From assembly GCA_041396905.1 (NCBI GenBank), contig JAWKXQ010000017.1, positions 1 to 62,970 on the forward strand: a stretch of DNA of 62,970 bases, given 5' to 3'. A program made the position numbers and the translations under genes. The DNA comes from JACXVD01 sp020446665 (lineage in GTDB: Bacteria > Pseudomonadota > Alphaproteobacteria > Sphingomonadales > Sphingomonadaceae). Of this stretch, positions 1-8,058 are shown one piece after another (position 1 is the first letter of the stretch; each line of letters begins with the position of its first letter). The notes beneath the pieces were generated by a model, which saw nothing but the letters and a program-made list of their open reading frames with translations, did not search any database and was not told the DNA's origin.

Positions 1-1053
1 GAATATGCCGCCACGCGCATGCGCAATGAACCGATTGTGGAAATGACGCAGGTCAAAGGCACATCGGATACGCACCCTGCGCTGTCGCCCGATGATGACT
101 GGGCCGATTTCGAGATTTACGAAACGCTGCTGGGCACTTTGCGCAAGGGCAAGCCGGATGGCAGCTATATCCGTCAGGCCTTGCAGCGCGGGCTGGCTTT
201 CGAAGCGGCTTTGGGCGTCAATCCTTACAAATTCGGCCTGATCGGCAGTTCAGACACGCATAATGCCGGTGGCCCGATTGAAGAGGATCATTATTTCGGC
301 AAGACCGGGCTGAATGATGGTGTGCCCGAAGGTCGCCGCGCGGTGATCTTCCCCGGAGAGGAAAATCTGCAAGGCGCGGCCAAGAGCCCGTTCTATGAAT
401 GGAGCGCGGCTGGTCTCGCCGGGGTCTGGGCCGAGCGCAACAACCGCGAAGACATTTATGCCGCTTTTCGCCGCAAGGAGACCTTTGCCACGAGCGGTCC
501 GCGCATCAAGGTGCGGCTGTTTGCAGGCTATGATTTTGCGCCGGGCATTTTCAAAGCCGATGATTTCGCAGCGCAGGCCTATGCAGGCGGGGTGCCGATG
601 GGCGGCGATCTGGCGAGTGGGGGCAGCAAAGCACCCACCTTCCTCGCGCAGGCACTGAAAGATGCCAATAGTGGCGGCATGCAACGGCTGCAGATCATTC
701 GCGGCTGGGTCGATGACAAAGGCGAATTGCGCGAGAAAATCTACGACATTGCTTGCGACAAGGGCAAACCCGACGTGAAAACGCATCGCTGCCCCGATAA
801 TGGCGCGACCATTGACACCAGCACTTGCGAAATCCCCAAAGGGCAGGGCTCGGTGCAATTCAACGTTGCCTGGAAAGACCCGGATTACGATCCTAATCGC
901 CGCGCATTCTATTATGTCCGGGTGCTGGAAAACCCGACCTGCCGTTGGTCCACATGGGAAGCCAATCGGCTGGGCATGAAGGCTCGCCCCGGTATCCCGC
1001 TGACCATTCAGGAACGCGCCTGGACCTCGCCAATCTGGACGGGTGGCGCTTAA
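1..1053 (+). CDS. DUF3604 domain protein, C-terminal part (5' end outside window)
   Basis: The reading frame is open from the first base, so the N-terminus lies upstream; 350 residues are visible up to a TAA stop. The sequence matches the C-terminal half of the DUF3604 family, large and often exported proteins related to PHP-type metal hydrolases. Visible hallmarks are the GSSDTHNAGG motif near visible residue 83, with Asp and His suited to metal binding, and the terminal stretch containing YYVRVLENPTCRWSTW. The substrate is unknown. A repeat with nested palindromes follows the stop and separates it from the convergent SRAP gene. The family call is firm; the function is not. Confidence 0.85.
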   Translation, partial: EYAATRMRNEPIVEMTQVKGTSDTHPALSPDDDWADFEIYETLLGTLRKGKPDGSYIRQALQRGLAFEAALGVNPYKFGLIGSSDTHNAGGPIEEDHYFGKTGLNDGVPEGRRAVIFPGEENLQGAAKSPFYEWSAAGLAGVWAERNNREDIYAAFRRKETFATSGPRIKVRLFAGYDFAPGIFKADDFAAQAYAGGVPMGGDLASGGSKAPTFLAQALKDANSGGMQRLQIIRGWVDDKGELREKIYDIACDKGKPDVKTHRCPDNGATIDTSTCEIPKGQGSVQFNVAWKDPDYDPNRRAFYYVRVLENPTCRWSTWEANRLGMKARPGIPLTIQERAWTSPIWTGGA

Positions 1054-1119
1054 AGAAAAATCCTCCCCGGATTGCGTGGCGATTTGGGGAGGAGTTGGGG
1101 TGCCAGCCAGAGGGCTTTC

Positions 1120-1238
1120 AGCCCCTCATCCAGCCTTCGCTAGGCGCTTGCGCGCCAAGCTCCAGCATCCTTCTCCCTTGGGGAGAAGGATAGGGAGGCT
1201 TGCAAACTTGTTTGTTAGCCGGACTTGGATGAGGGGCT
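1120..1238. repeat. Nested palindromic intergenic repeat between convergent genes
   Basis: Outer 13-base arms AGCCCCTCATCCA (1120-1132) and TGGATGAGGGGCT (1226-1238) are perfect reverse complements. Inside is a strong hairpin with 11-base arms (1167-1177 and 1181-1191) around a 3-base loop. It sits between the stop of the DUF3604 gene and the stop of the convergent SRAP gene and includes the last base pairs of the latter. It may work as a bidirectional terminator or be a REP-like element; there is no clear T-tract, so a REP-like nature is favoured. Confidence 0.6.
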
Positions 1239-1869
1239 ACGGCCTCACCACCTCTCGCATCAGGCTGGAGGAATAGGGCGCTATCAGTGCGCTGGCCCGG
1301 TCCCATCCTGCATAGAGCCATGTGTCCCACGCGCGCGGATCGGGTGGCAGGATGACCGGCATGGTCTCGCGGCCCGCTTCTTTCAGCGCAGCATTGGCGG
1401 TGCAGGTCAGAACGGCAAAGCTGGCGACTTCGCTGTCTTTCCATACACCGGCAAGGGCGAAGGGGCGCTGATCCGACGGCGCAAACCAATGCTGGCGGCG
1501 CTTGCCTTCGCGGTCTCGGCCTGCGCCCCATTCCATGAAAGCGGTGGCGGGAAGCAGGCAGCGAAACTCGCTATTGCGCAGATTGCCAATCCAGAAGGGG
1601 CTGTCGGGATTGCGCACGCTAAAGACCGGCCCCGCCCGTTCACCTGCCGAGGGCGGCGGTGGCACACCCCACAGGCGCGGCACCATGCGCGCCTCCAGCC
1701 GCTTGCCCGCAGGCCGCGGCCCGGCGATAAACTCTCGCCCGGCGGTGATCACCGGGGCAAAGCTGCCCGGTGCGATATGTCCGCCCGCCCATGGATCATC
1801 CCCGCCTCGCGCGCCGAAATGCCGGGCAATATCCGCCGCAGCGGCGTCAAGGCGATAGAGCATGGTCAT
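1237..1869 (-). CDS. SRAP (SOS response-associated peptidase/HMCES-like) family protein lacking Cys2
   Basis: This 210-residue protein has the SRAP fold signature: a short N-terminal MxxLYRL segment, an Asn-containing N-R-N-S-E stretch near residue 97, the F-M-E-W motif that supplies the family's glutamate near residue 113, and a terminal MPVILPP motif. Canonical members (YedK, HMCES) begin Met-Cys and trap abasic DNA sites through Cys2, helped by a His three residues before MPVIL. Here residue 2 is Thr and the His position is Arg. No in-frame Met-Cys lies upstream, so the loss is not a start-site error. The fold is probably conserved, while thiazolidine-forming chemistry should be absent. 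It is convergent with the DUF3604 gene. Confidence 0.8.
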   Translation of the reverse strand: MTMLYRLDAAAADIARHFGARGGDDPWAGGHIAPGSFAPVITAGREFIAGPRPAGKRLEARMVPRLWGVPPPPSAGERAGPVFSVRNPDSPFWIGNLRNSEFRCLLPATAFMEWGAGRDREGKRRQHWFAPSDQRPFALAGVWKDSEVASFAVLTCTANAALKEAGRETMPVILPPDPRAWDTWLYAGWDRASALIAPYSSSLMREVVRP

Positions 1870-1931
1870 TAGCGGCCAGCCCTAGACGGCTGGGGGCAGC
1901 AGGCATAGTCTCGCCTCTGAGGAGAGATGCG

Positions 1932-2336
1932 ATGCAGGATACTACCCAAACCTCCGAATGGATCATGCTGCTGATGGCGGTCTATGCGCTGGGCGCGTCG
2001 GCGGGCGAATTGCTCCGCCCCGGCAGCTGGGCGGCGATGCTGGATGATTTTGCCAAAGCCCGGGCGACGAGCTTCCTCACCGGGATGGTGCTGATCGCGA
2101 TGGGCGGAGCGATCTATCTTGTCACTCCGCCATGGGGCAGCGGCGACTGGGTTGATATTCTGATCAAGGTGACAGGTGGCGGCATGGTGGTGGAAGGCTT
2201 TGCCGTGCTGGCCGTGGCGGAAACCTTCATGACCTTCTCGCGCCGGATCATCGGCAATGGCGGGCGTGGCTGGGCGGCCATTTCGCTGGTTATGGGCGCG
2301 GTGCTGGCCGCCGTGGCGATTTACCGGATCGCCTGA
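1932..2336 (+). CDS. Small four-helix membrane protein, unknown function
   Basis: 134 residues starting at the ATG after a GAGGAGAG ribosome-binding sequence (about 1918-1925). Hydrophobic segments at about residues 10-28, 45-65, 78-98 and 113-132 suggest four membrane spans with short loops. No catalytic motif is visible. It is divergent from the SRAP gene and lies just upstream of the TPP riboswitch, but there is no reason to link it to thiamine. I do not recognise a named family. Confidence 0.7.
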   Translation: MQDTTQTSEWIMLLMAVYALGASAGELLRPGSWAAMLDDFAKARATSFLTGMVLIAMGGAIYLVTPPWGSGDWVDILIKVTGGGMVVEGFAVLAVAETFMTFSRRIIGNGGRGWAAISLVMGAVLAAVAIYRIA

Positions 2337-2384
2337 CGTGGGCCCGCTCGACAAGCGCGCGCGCAGTCTCTATCTCTGCCCTAT

Positions 2385-2482
2385 CCCCGGGGAGCCAGCA
2401 TCTGGCTGAGAGGTGTGGGTATGCTCCGCACGACCCGTTGAACCTGAACCCGTTAGCACGGGCGGAGGGAGTGGTCGGCACA
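2385..2482 (+). promoter_or_regulatory. TPP (THI-element) riboswitch
   Basis: The leader of thiC contains the conserved TPP aptamer blocks in order: GGGGAGCC near 2389, the GGCTGAGAGG core at 2404-2413, ACCCGTTGAACCTGAACC at about 2433-2450, and the closing GTTAGCACGGGCGGAGGGA at about 2452-2470. It should repress thiC expression when thiamine pyrophosphate is bound, most likely by masking translation initiation, since the AAGGAG ribosome-binding site of thiC lies about 30 bases downstream. Recognition is direct from the conserved sequence. Confidence 0.93.
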
Positions 2483-2523
2483 AGCCGCAAATCCGCTCTC
2501 TGCCCGCAAAAGGAGCGTTTTGC

Positions 2524-4379
2524 ATGGCCGATATTAACAGCAAGCTGGAAATCGGTGTCACCACCGGGCCGATCCGGGGTAGTCGCAAGATCTATGTGGG
2601 TGACCGGAAAGTCGCCATGCGCGAGATTGATCTGGAGCCTTCCAGCGGCGAACCGCCGGTGCGCGTCTATGATACGTCCGGCCCCTATACCGATCCGACG
2701 GTGCAGATCGATATTCAGCGCGGCCTGCCGCAATTGCGCCGCCAGTGGCAGCTCGAACGCGGCGATGTCGAGGAATATGACGGGCGCGCGGTAAAGCCGG
2801 AGGATAATGGCCAGCTCGGGCCTGACCGTAGCGGCGGCGTGCCCCCGTTCCCGCATGTCGTGCAGCGCCCCTTGCGCGCCAAACCCGGCAAGAACATCAG
2901 CCAGATGCATTACGCGCGCCAGGGCATCATCACGCCGGAAATGGAATATGTCGCCGAGCGTGAAAATCTGGGCCGCGAATTCGTGCGGCGCGAGCTGGAC
3001 GGGAATAGCTGGGGGGCGGAAATCCCCGAATATGTGACGCCCGAATTCGTCCGTGACGAGGTCGCGCGCGGGCGGGCGATCATCCCCAGCAATGTCAACC
3101 ACCCCGAATGCGAACCCATGGCGATTGGGCGCAATTTCCTCGTCAAGATCAACGCCAATATCGGCAACAGCGCGGTTGCATCCGATGTGGCGAGCGAAGT
3201 GGACAAGATGGTCTGGTCGATCCGCTGGGGCGCGGACACGGTGATGGACCTTTCCACCGGCCGCAACATCCACGACACGCGCGAATGGATCATCCGCAAT
3301 TCCCCCGTGCCGATCGGCACAGTGCCGATCTACCAGGCGCTGGAAAAGGTTGGCGGGATTGCCGAAGATCTGACCTGGGAAGTGTTCCGGGACACGCCGA
3401 TCGAACAGGCCGAGCAGGGGTGGACTATTTCACCATCCATGCCGGGGTGCGCCTGCCCTATGTCCCGCTCGCCGCGAAACGCGTTACGGGCATCGTCAGC
3501 CGCGGCGGCTCCATCATGGCGAAATGGTGCCTTGCCCATCACAAGGAAAGCTTCCTCTACGAACATTTCGACGAGATCACGGAGATCTGCAAAGCCTATG
3601 ACATCGCCTATTCGTTGGGTGATGGCCTGCGCCCCGGCAGTATCGCCGACGCCAATGACGAAGCGCAATTTGCCGAGCTTTACACTCTGGGCGAGCTGAC
3701 CAAGCGCGCCTGGGAACAGGATGTGCAGGTGATGATCGAAGGGCCGGGCCATGTGCCCATGCACAAGATCAAGGAGAATATGGAGAAGCAGCTGGAGGTC
3801 TGCGGCGAGGCACCCTTCTACACATTGGGCCCGCTCGTCACCGATATCGCGCCCGGTTATGACCATATCACCAGCGGCATCGGCGCGGCGCAGATCGGCT
3901 GGTACGGCACGGCGATGCTCTGCTACGTCACGCCCAAGGAACATCGCGGCCTGCCTGACCGTGACGATGTGAAAGTGGGCGTGGTGACCTACAAGCTCGC
4001 CGCCCATGCGGCTGACCTTGCCAAGGGCCACCCGGCGGCACAGGTGCGCGACGATGCGCTCAGCCGCGCCCGCTTCGAATTCCGCTGGCGCGACCAGTTC
4101 AACCTCTCGCTCGATCCCGATACGGCAGAGCAGTATCACGACCAGACCCTGCCCGCCGAAGGCGCGAAAAGCGCGCATTTCTGCTCTATGTGCGGGCCGA
4201 AATTCTGCAGCATGAAGATCAGCCAGGAAGTGCGCGAATTCGCCCGGCTGCAGAACCAGACCTCCGATGGGTTCGTCGCCGCAGACGAAGCGGAGAAGGG
4301 CATGGAGGAAATGAGCAAGGTCTATGAAGAGACCGGCCGCGAACTCTATATGGGCGCGGGCGACCGCGAACATGACTAG
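2524..4379 (+). pseudogene. thiC: Phosphomethylpyrimidine synthase ThiC, with a one-base frameshift
   Basis: ThiC is the radical-SAM enzyme that converts aminoimidazole ribotide to HMP-phosphate for thiamine synthesis. Both halves are clearly ThiC: the first frame runs from MADINSK through ...IEQAEQG, and a second frame continues VDYFTIHAGVRLPY to the C-terminal cluster motif C-x2-C-x4-C (CSMCGPKFC) and stops at 4379. The switch is at 3417-3421, where GAG CAG GGG TGG should read GAG CAG GGG GTG G; one G of a short G run is missing. With that base restored the protein is about 618 residues, normal for the family. No other lesion is visible, so a sequencing error is as likely as true inactivation. 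It is controlled by the upstream TPP riboswitch. Confidence 0.92.
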
Positions 4380-5292
4380 GAACCTCGCATGGGCGGCGCT
4401 GGGTCTTGCATTGGCCCAGCCAGCCTTTGCGCAGGCGCCGATCGACTGGAGCGAGGCCCAGACCGCCTTCGCCGCCGGGCAGGAACGGGCGCGCACAGCC
4501 TATAATGGCAAACAGGCCGCCACATGCCATGGGCGCTGGCGGTTCCACGCTGAAGCGGTGGAGGCCGGCTCCTTCCCGAGGGACGCCTATGATGGCTTCC
4601 CCCCGGAACTGCGCGAGCCCATTGCCGCGCAATCCATCGCCTTCTTCCGGCAGGGTGCGACCTCCCAAAAGGCCCATCTGAAGGCGTGGGGGCAGGCAGA
4701 GCAGCGCCTCCGCCTTGCCTTTGCGGGCGATGGGGACGCGTTCCGGCTGTATTTCGCAGAGCTTGGCCAATGCACCGGCAAGGCAGAGGCCGCGCGCGAC
4801 GATAGCGGCGTGAGTGCCGCCGCCGCAGAGCCCGCGCCAGCCGTGCCACAGGGGCCGGTCGACTGGGCCGAGGCTGAAACCGCCTTCGCCGCAGGGCAGA
4901 GCCGGGCTTACGGGATATTCACCCGCAAGACCTCCGCGATCTGCCTCGGGCGCTGGCAGCTGCATGGCGATGCAGTGGATGATGGCGCTTTCCCGATGCA
5001 AGCGATGGACGTGTTTCCCGCCGAATTGCGCCTGCCCTTCGCCATGCAGTCAGTCGAATTCTTCACCGAAGAGGTGCGCGCCGAGGAAGTCCGGCGGCAG
5101 GCCATGAACCAGGCCGAACACCGCCTGCGCCGCGCGCTGGCAGGCGACCGGGAGGAATTGCGCCTCTATTTCGAAGAACTGGGCCAATGCACCGTTGAGG
5201 CAGAGGAGGTGCGGGACGACGGGGCGGAAGCAGTAGCGGCAGATGCGGCGGCGGATGGTGCGGCGGATGGTGCGGCGGATGGTGAGGATTGA
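4372..5292 (+). CDS. Secreted protein with a tandem duplicated domain, overlapping thiC
   Basis: The ATG at 4372 lies inside the last codons of thiC, so translation is probably coupled. Residues 1-20 form a signal peptide ending near AFAQA. The mature part has two homologous units of about 115 residues (about 22-140 and 160-285), each beginning P-[IV]-D-W-x-E-A-x-T-A-F-A-A-G-Q and ending L-Y-F-x-E-L-G-Q-C-T. Each keeps one Cys near its start (ATCHGRW/AICLGRW) and one near its end (GQCT), possible disulfides. The tail is a low-complexity repeat of A-A-D-G. I do not recognise the family; a role in thiamine metabolism is only suggested by position. Confidence 0.75.
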   Translation: MTRNLAWAALGLALAQPAFAQAPIDWSEAQTAFAAGQERARTAYNGKQAATCHGRWRFHAEAVEAGSFPRDAYDGFPPELREPIAAQSIAFFRQGATSQKAHLKAWGQAEQRLRLAFAGDGDAFRLYFAELGQCTGKAEAARDDSGVSAAAAEPAPAVPQGPVDWAEAETAFAAGQSRAYGIFTRKTSAICLGRWQLHGDAVDDGAFPMQAMDVFPAELRLPFAMQSVEFFTEEVRAEEVRRQAMNQAEHRLRRALAGDREELRLYFEELGQCTVEAEEVRDDGAEAVAADAAADGAADGAADGED

Positions 5293-5378
5293 TGGCTGGG
5301 GTGGGGGCTACAAGGGGGCGTGTGGGATGAGTCGGGTGTTTAAATAGGAGGGGGTGGAGTTGTATTTGCCGAAATAAG

Positions 5379-6536
5379 TTACTCGATTTTCATGGCTTCC
5401 ATGACTCCGGGGAAGCGAATTAATTTCGGATATGCCCAATTGATCTCTTCTGCTACGCCATGTCTGACGAGTTCTTTTATGTTGTTCGATGCGCCAGCGT
5501 AAGTAACTCCGAGTTCGTCGGCGATATCCGAAACAGTCCGAACTGGCCGTTCGAAAGCAAGGTCAATAATTCTGAGCATGAGTGCAGAACGGCGTGCCGT
5601 TTGGAAGCGCTCTCGGTAATCTCTCTGGAGGTCTTGGATTTTTTGCGCGACACGGATCGTCTCTTCGGCAGATTCTGCAACTGCAGTTAGGAAAAATTCG
5701 ACCCACGGAACCCAATTTCCGTTCTTTGAGACGTCAAACATCAAGTCAATGTACAGATCCTTGTTCTTTTCCAACCAAGGACTCATGTAAAGTAGTGGCT
5801 GCGGTAGAGTTTCGTTTTCGATTAGCATGACCGCGATCAGCATTCGTCCGACGCGTCCGTTGCCATCTCCAAATGGATGTATCGCCTCAAACTGATAGTG
5901 GACGTATGCGGCGTCAATTAGAGGCGATGAATTTTCTCGGTTGGTCCGATTGATGAATGCTGCCAGATCGTCGATCGCCTGTGGTGTCTGTTCCGGCGGG
6001 GCAGGTATGAACCGAGCAGTTTCGATGGTTCCTGTGCCGCCAATCCAATTTTGATCGCGCTTAAATTCGCCAGCCTCGATTTTTGCACCGCGATGACGAG
6101 CGACATTATCCAGAAGCACTTTGTGAGCGCGTTTTATCAATCTTGCGGAAATCGGGAGATCGCCTAAGTCCGCGATGGCTGTTTCAAGTGCTCTCACATA
6201 GTTCAAGACTTCTCTGTTCTCGGCTTGTCGATCCGGGATCGACGCCCCAGCTTCATACATGAGCAAGTCGCTAAGGGTTGTGTAGGTGCCTTCCATTCCG
6301 GATGATGAAACGGCCTCTCGTCTCTGGAGAGGCCTGATAAGCAAAAGCGGGTTTGGGATTGTTCTACCGATACCCTTCAACTCGCCAACGGCTTGTGTGG
6401 CGCGACTTAAGATCGGCAAAATGGAATTTAGGTCGACTCCCTGCGGAGGTAGTTTGTCCGGTAAGAAGGCTTTTCGCGCCCCCAATGTCGGTATGAGAGT
6501 ACCTGAGCATGATGTGTCAAATCCGTTTTTGTCCAT
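5379..6536 (-). CDS. Fic-domain protein (probable AMP-transferase) with N-terminal inhibitory motif
   Basis: 385 residues. The Fic core motif HPFGDGNGRVGR begins at His220 and is complete. An N-terminal inhibitory helix motif (S/T)xxxE(G/N) is present as S78-x3-E82-G83, the arrangement of class II Fic proteins, where the Glu blocks productive ATP binding. Residues about 325-375 look like a winged-helix domain (RTVSDIADELGVTYAGASNNIKELV), often found in Fic proteins of this layout. It is a single gene with no antitoxin partner. Base composition from here to about 7.1 kb is visibly AT-richer than the flanks, suggesting acquisition by transfer. The target protein is unknown. Confidence 0.92.
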   Translation of the reverse strand: MDKNGFDTSCSGTLIPTLGARKAFLPDKLPPQGVDLNSILPILSRATQAVGELKGIGRTIPNPLLLIRPLQRREAVSSSGMEGTYTTLSDLLMYEAGASIPDRQAENREVLNYVRALETAIADLGDLPISARLIKRAHKVLLDNVARHRGAKIEAGEFKRDQNWIGGTGTIETARFIPAPPEQTPQAIDDLAAFINRTNRENSSPLIDAAYVHYQFEAIHPFGDGNGRVGRMLIAVMLIENETLPQPLLYMSPWLEKNKDLYIDLMFDVSKNGNWVPWVEFFLTAVAESAEETIRVAQKIQDLQRDYRERFQTARRSALMLRIIDLAFERPVRTVSDIADELGVTYAGASNNIKELVRHGVAEEINWAYPKLIRFPGVMEAMKIE

Positions 6537-6653
6537 TCAACGGATGTATCAACCTGAAAGCGAACTTTCAACGAAAAGTGACTTTCGTTTAAACTAGCGG
6601 CTTGGGTGTGAAACTACGTTTAAGGCCGAATCAAGCCCAAGCGTATGGGCATC

Positions 6654-6673
6654 AATTCCGGGGACAGTATACT
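6654..6673. repeat. REP-like 20-bp word, copy 1
   Basis: AATTCCGGGGACAGTATACT. The same word with one change occurs at 7955-7974 in the same orientation. Words of this form are known to me from REP sequences associated with REP-associated tyrosine transposases; no such transposase is in the window. The surrounding bases 6537-6756 hold no other feature I can support. Confidence 0.55.
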
Positions 6674-6756
6674 TAATCCATGCCTGCGAAATGCAGAACC
6701 ATTGCTGTCGCTCCACAAGAGGGAGCCATCTTATGCCTTGCTGTTGCGAGCCAGGT

Positions 6757-6891
6757 TCAACCATTCTTCATGTTTTCCAGCCCCTTGATTGCGCCGGGCT
6801 TCAGGCTGGGCTGGCTGGCGTTCTTCTTTGGCCCCTTGTCAGCCTTGGGCTTGCGGATTTCGCGGTTCGACTTTTTCTGACTCTTAGCCAT
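6757..6891 (-). CDS. Small highly basic protein of the KSNREIRKPK type
   Basis: A 44-residue protein starting MAKSQKKSNREIRKPK. Short Lys-rich proteins with this N-terminus recur across alphaproteobacteria and are annotated as hypothetical. The start is placed at the ATG preceded by a GGAAAA stretch. The frame stays open upstream to 7062 and would add a hydrophobic I/L/F-rich segment, but that stretch is AT-rich and not typical of this family, so I treat it as non-coding. Strong basicity suggests nucleic-acid or ribosome contact, which is inference only. Nothing else is seen in 6892-7154. Confidence 0.6.
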   Translation of the reverse strand: MAKSQKKSNREIRKPKADKGPKKNASQPSLKPGAIKGLENMKNG

Positions 6892-7154
6892 TGCATTTTC
6901 CAATTGGAGCGAGATGCCCCTTGCCCATATGGCGTGCATTTTAAAATAAATCAACAATATGAAAATTAATAGAGAAATATAAATTTCAATTGGTATTGAA
7001 TCGTGAAAATTTATTGCCATATCTGAATTGCTACCAGCTGCAATAGATTGTCCTGATGTCAAGTAGCTATGCCATCTCTTCTTTCTTTTTCGCCTCTTAG
7101 CCCGCGCATAAACGGTCGTTTCTGACTGTCTGCGTGAAATGGAAGGAAATCGTC

Positions 7155-7397
7155 ATGACACATTATGGCAAGATTACATCTTACGATACCGCAACCGGCG
7201 CTGGCACCATCACGCCTGAAAAGGGTGGTGATGCGCTGTCATTTGCAAAGGCAGATCTGCAGCAGCAAGCGCAGATACCCAAGGTGGATCAGCGTTACGG
7301 TTACGAAACCAAGCAGGTCGATGGGGCAAAGCCCTTTGCTGTGAGCCTGCAGATGGAACAGGGCGAGCACGCCAAGGCTGACAAGCAGCAGGGCTAG
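7155..7397 (+). CDS. Cold-shock-domain-like small protein
   Basis: 80 residues starting MTHYGKITSYD after an AAGGAAA ribosome-binding sequence. The pattern GKITSYDTATGAGTITPEKGGDALSFAKADL follows the first strands of a cold-shock domain, with a less typical second half. It lacks the full KGFGFI aromatic RNP1 motif of true Csp proteins (GAGTITPE instead), so nucleic-acid binding may differ. It is monocistronic and followed by a small hairpin. Confidence 0.7.
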   Translation: MTHYGKITSYDTATGAGTITPEKGGDALSFAKADLQQQAQIPKVDQRYGYETKQVDGAKPFAVSLQMEQGEHAKADKQQG

Positions 7398-7410
7398 TCC
7401 GAAAAATTGT

Positions 7411-7439
7411 TCGGGGGCTACGCCACCGAGTGCCCCCGA
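7411..7439 (+). terminator. Possible weak hairpin terminator after the cold-shock-like gene
   Basis: Arms TCGGGGGC (7411-7418) and GCCCCCGA (7432-7439) around a 13-base loop, just after the stop. There is no T-tract, so this may be a processing or stability hairpin rather than a factor-independent terminator. Confidence 0.35.
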
Positions 7440-7473
7440 GCATTTCCGGCCACGCGATTGAAAGGATAGGGAC

Positions 7474-7896
7474 ATGGATCTCAATGAACTGCTCCACTCG
7501 CATCAGGTCGCAGTGATGAAGGCAAGCGCTGCCGGGCGGACTGCAGAGCGTGACGGTCACTTTGCCAAGGTTGCCCTCTATGCCAGCCGTATCCGCGACT
7601 TGCGCAAAACGGCACCCGTATCCGCGATTCAGTCCACCGGAGCCGCGGATACGGTAATCTATGGCACCTATGCAGGCGACAATGCGCTCCCGCGAAATGA
7701 TGCGGGTGTTGGCGCATGGGAAAGTGAAGGGGGGGCGCTCAATCCGTCTCAGCCTTCTCTGCCTGAGGGGATAAGCTGCAGGCTGGAACCTCAATATTTT
7801 GTCGGGCCCTATCGCTATTCGGATCTTGACCTCGCAATCGCCGAAAACCTGCGACAGAAAAAGGCAGCGGCCGGCACGCAGGGGCCAGCCGGCTAG
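7474..7896 (+). CDS. Hypothetical protein, MDLNELLHSHQ type
   Basis: 140 residues. The N-terminal about 50 residues (MDLNELLHSHQVAVMKASAAG...) resemble a small helical protein common in sphingomonads that is usually much shorter. Here it continues with a Gly/Pro-rich middle and a terminal segment QYFVGPYRYSDLDLAIAENLRQKK. No catalytic motif, signal peptide or membrane span is visible. An AAGGATAGGG sequence precedes the ATG. The extended C-terminus is unusual, but I cannot assign a role. Confidence 0.6.
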   Translation: MDLNELLHSHQVAVMKASAAGRTAERDGHFAKVALYASRIRDLRKTAPVSAIQSTGAADTVIYGTYAGDNALPRNDAGVGAWESEGGALNPSQPSLPEGISCRLEPQYFVGPYRYSDLDLAIAENLRQKKAAAGTQGPAG

Positions 7897-7954
7897 TGGC
7901 TGTGTTGCGCGGTTTGGCCATGTCCGGCTTTTCTCGGATATGCCTGCAGCCGGG

Positions 7955-7974
7955 AATTCCGGGGACAGTGTACT
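7955..7974. repeat. REP-like 20-bp word, copy 2
   Basis: AATTCCGGGGACAGTGTACT differs by one base from the copy at 6654-6673 and has the same orientation. The two copies bracket the KSNREIRK, cold-shock-like and MDLNELL genes. No other feature is seen between 7897 and 8058. Confidence 0.55.
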
Positions 7975-8058
7975 AGGGTGCGGACCCACACCTCCCCCCG
8001 CTGACGCGGAGGCGCGTCGCACTTTCCTACATCGCCAAAATCTGGCTTATCCTGTCGG

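Noticed and set aside
250..858. Long antisense open frame to the DUF3604 gene
   Set aside because: It mirrors the real gene in a GC-rich region, has no family motif, no ribosome-binding site and is a typical shadow frame.
2290..3273. Long antisense frame over thiC and the riboswitch
   Set aside because: It lies opposite a well-conserved gene and riboswitch and has no recognisable domain.
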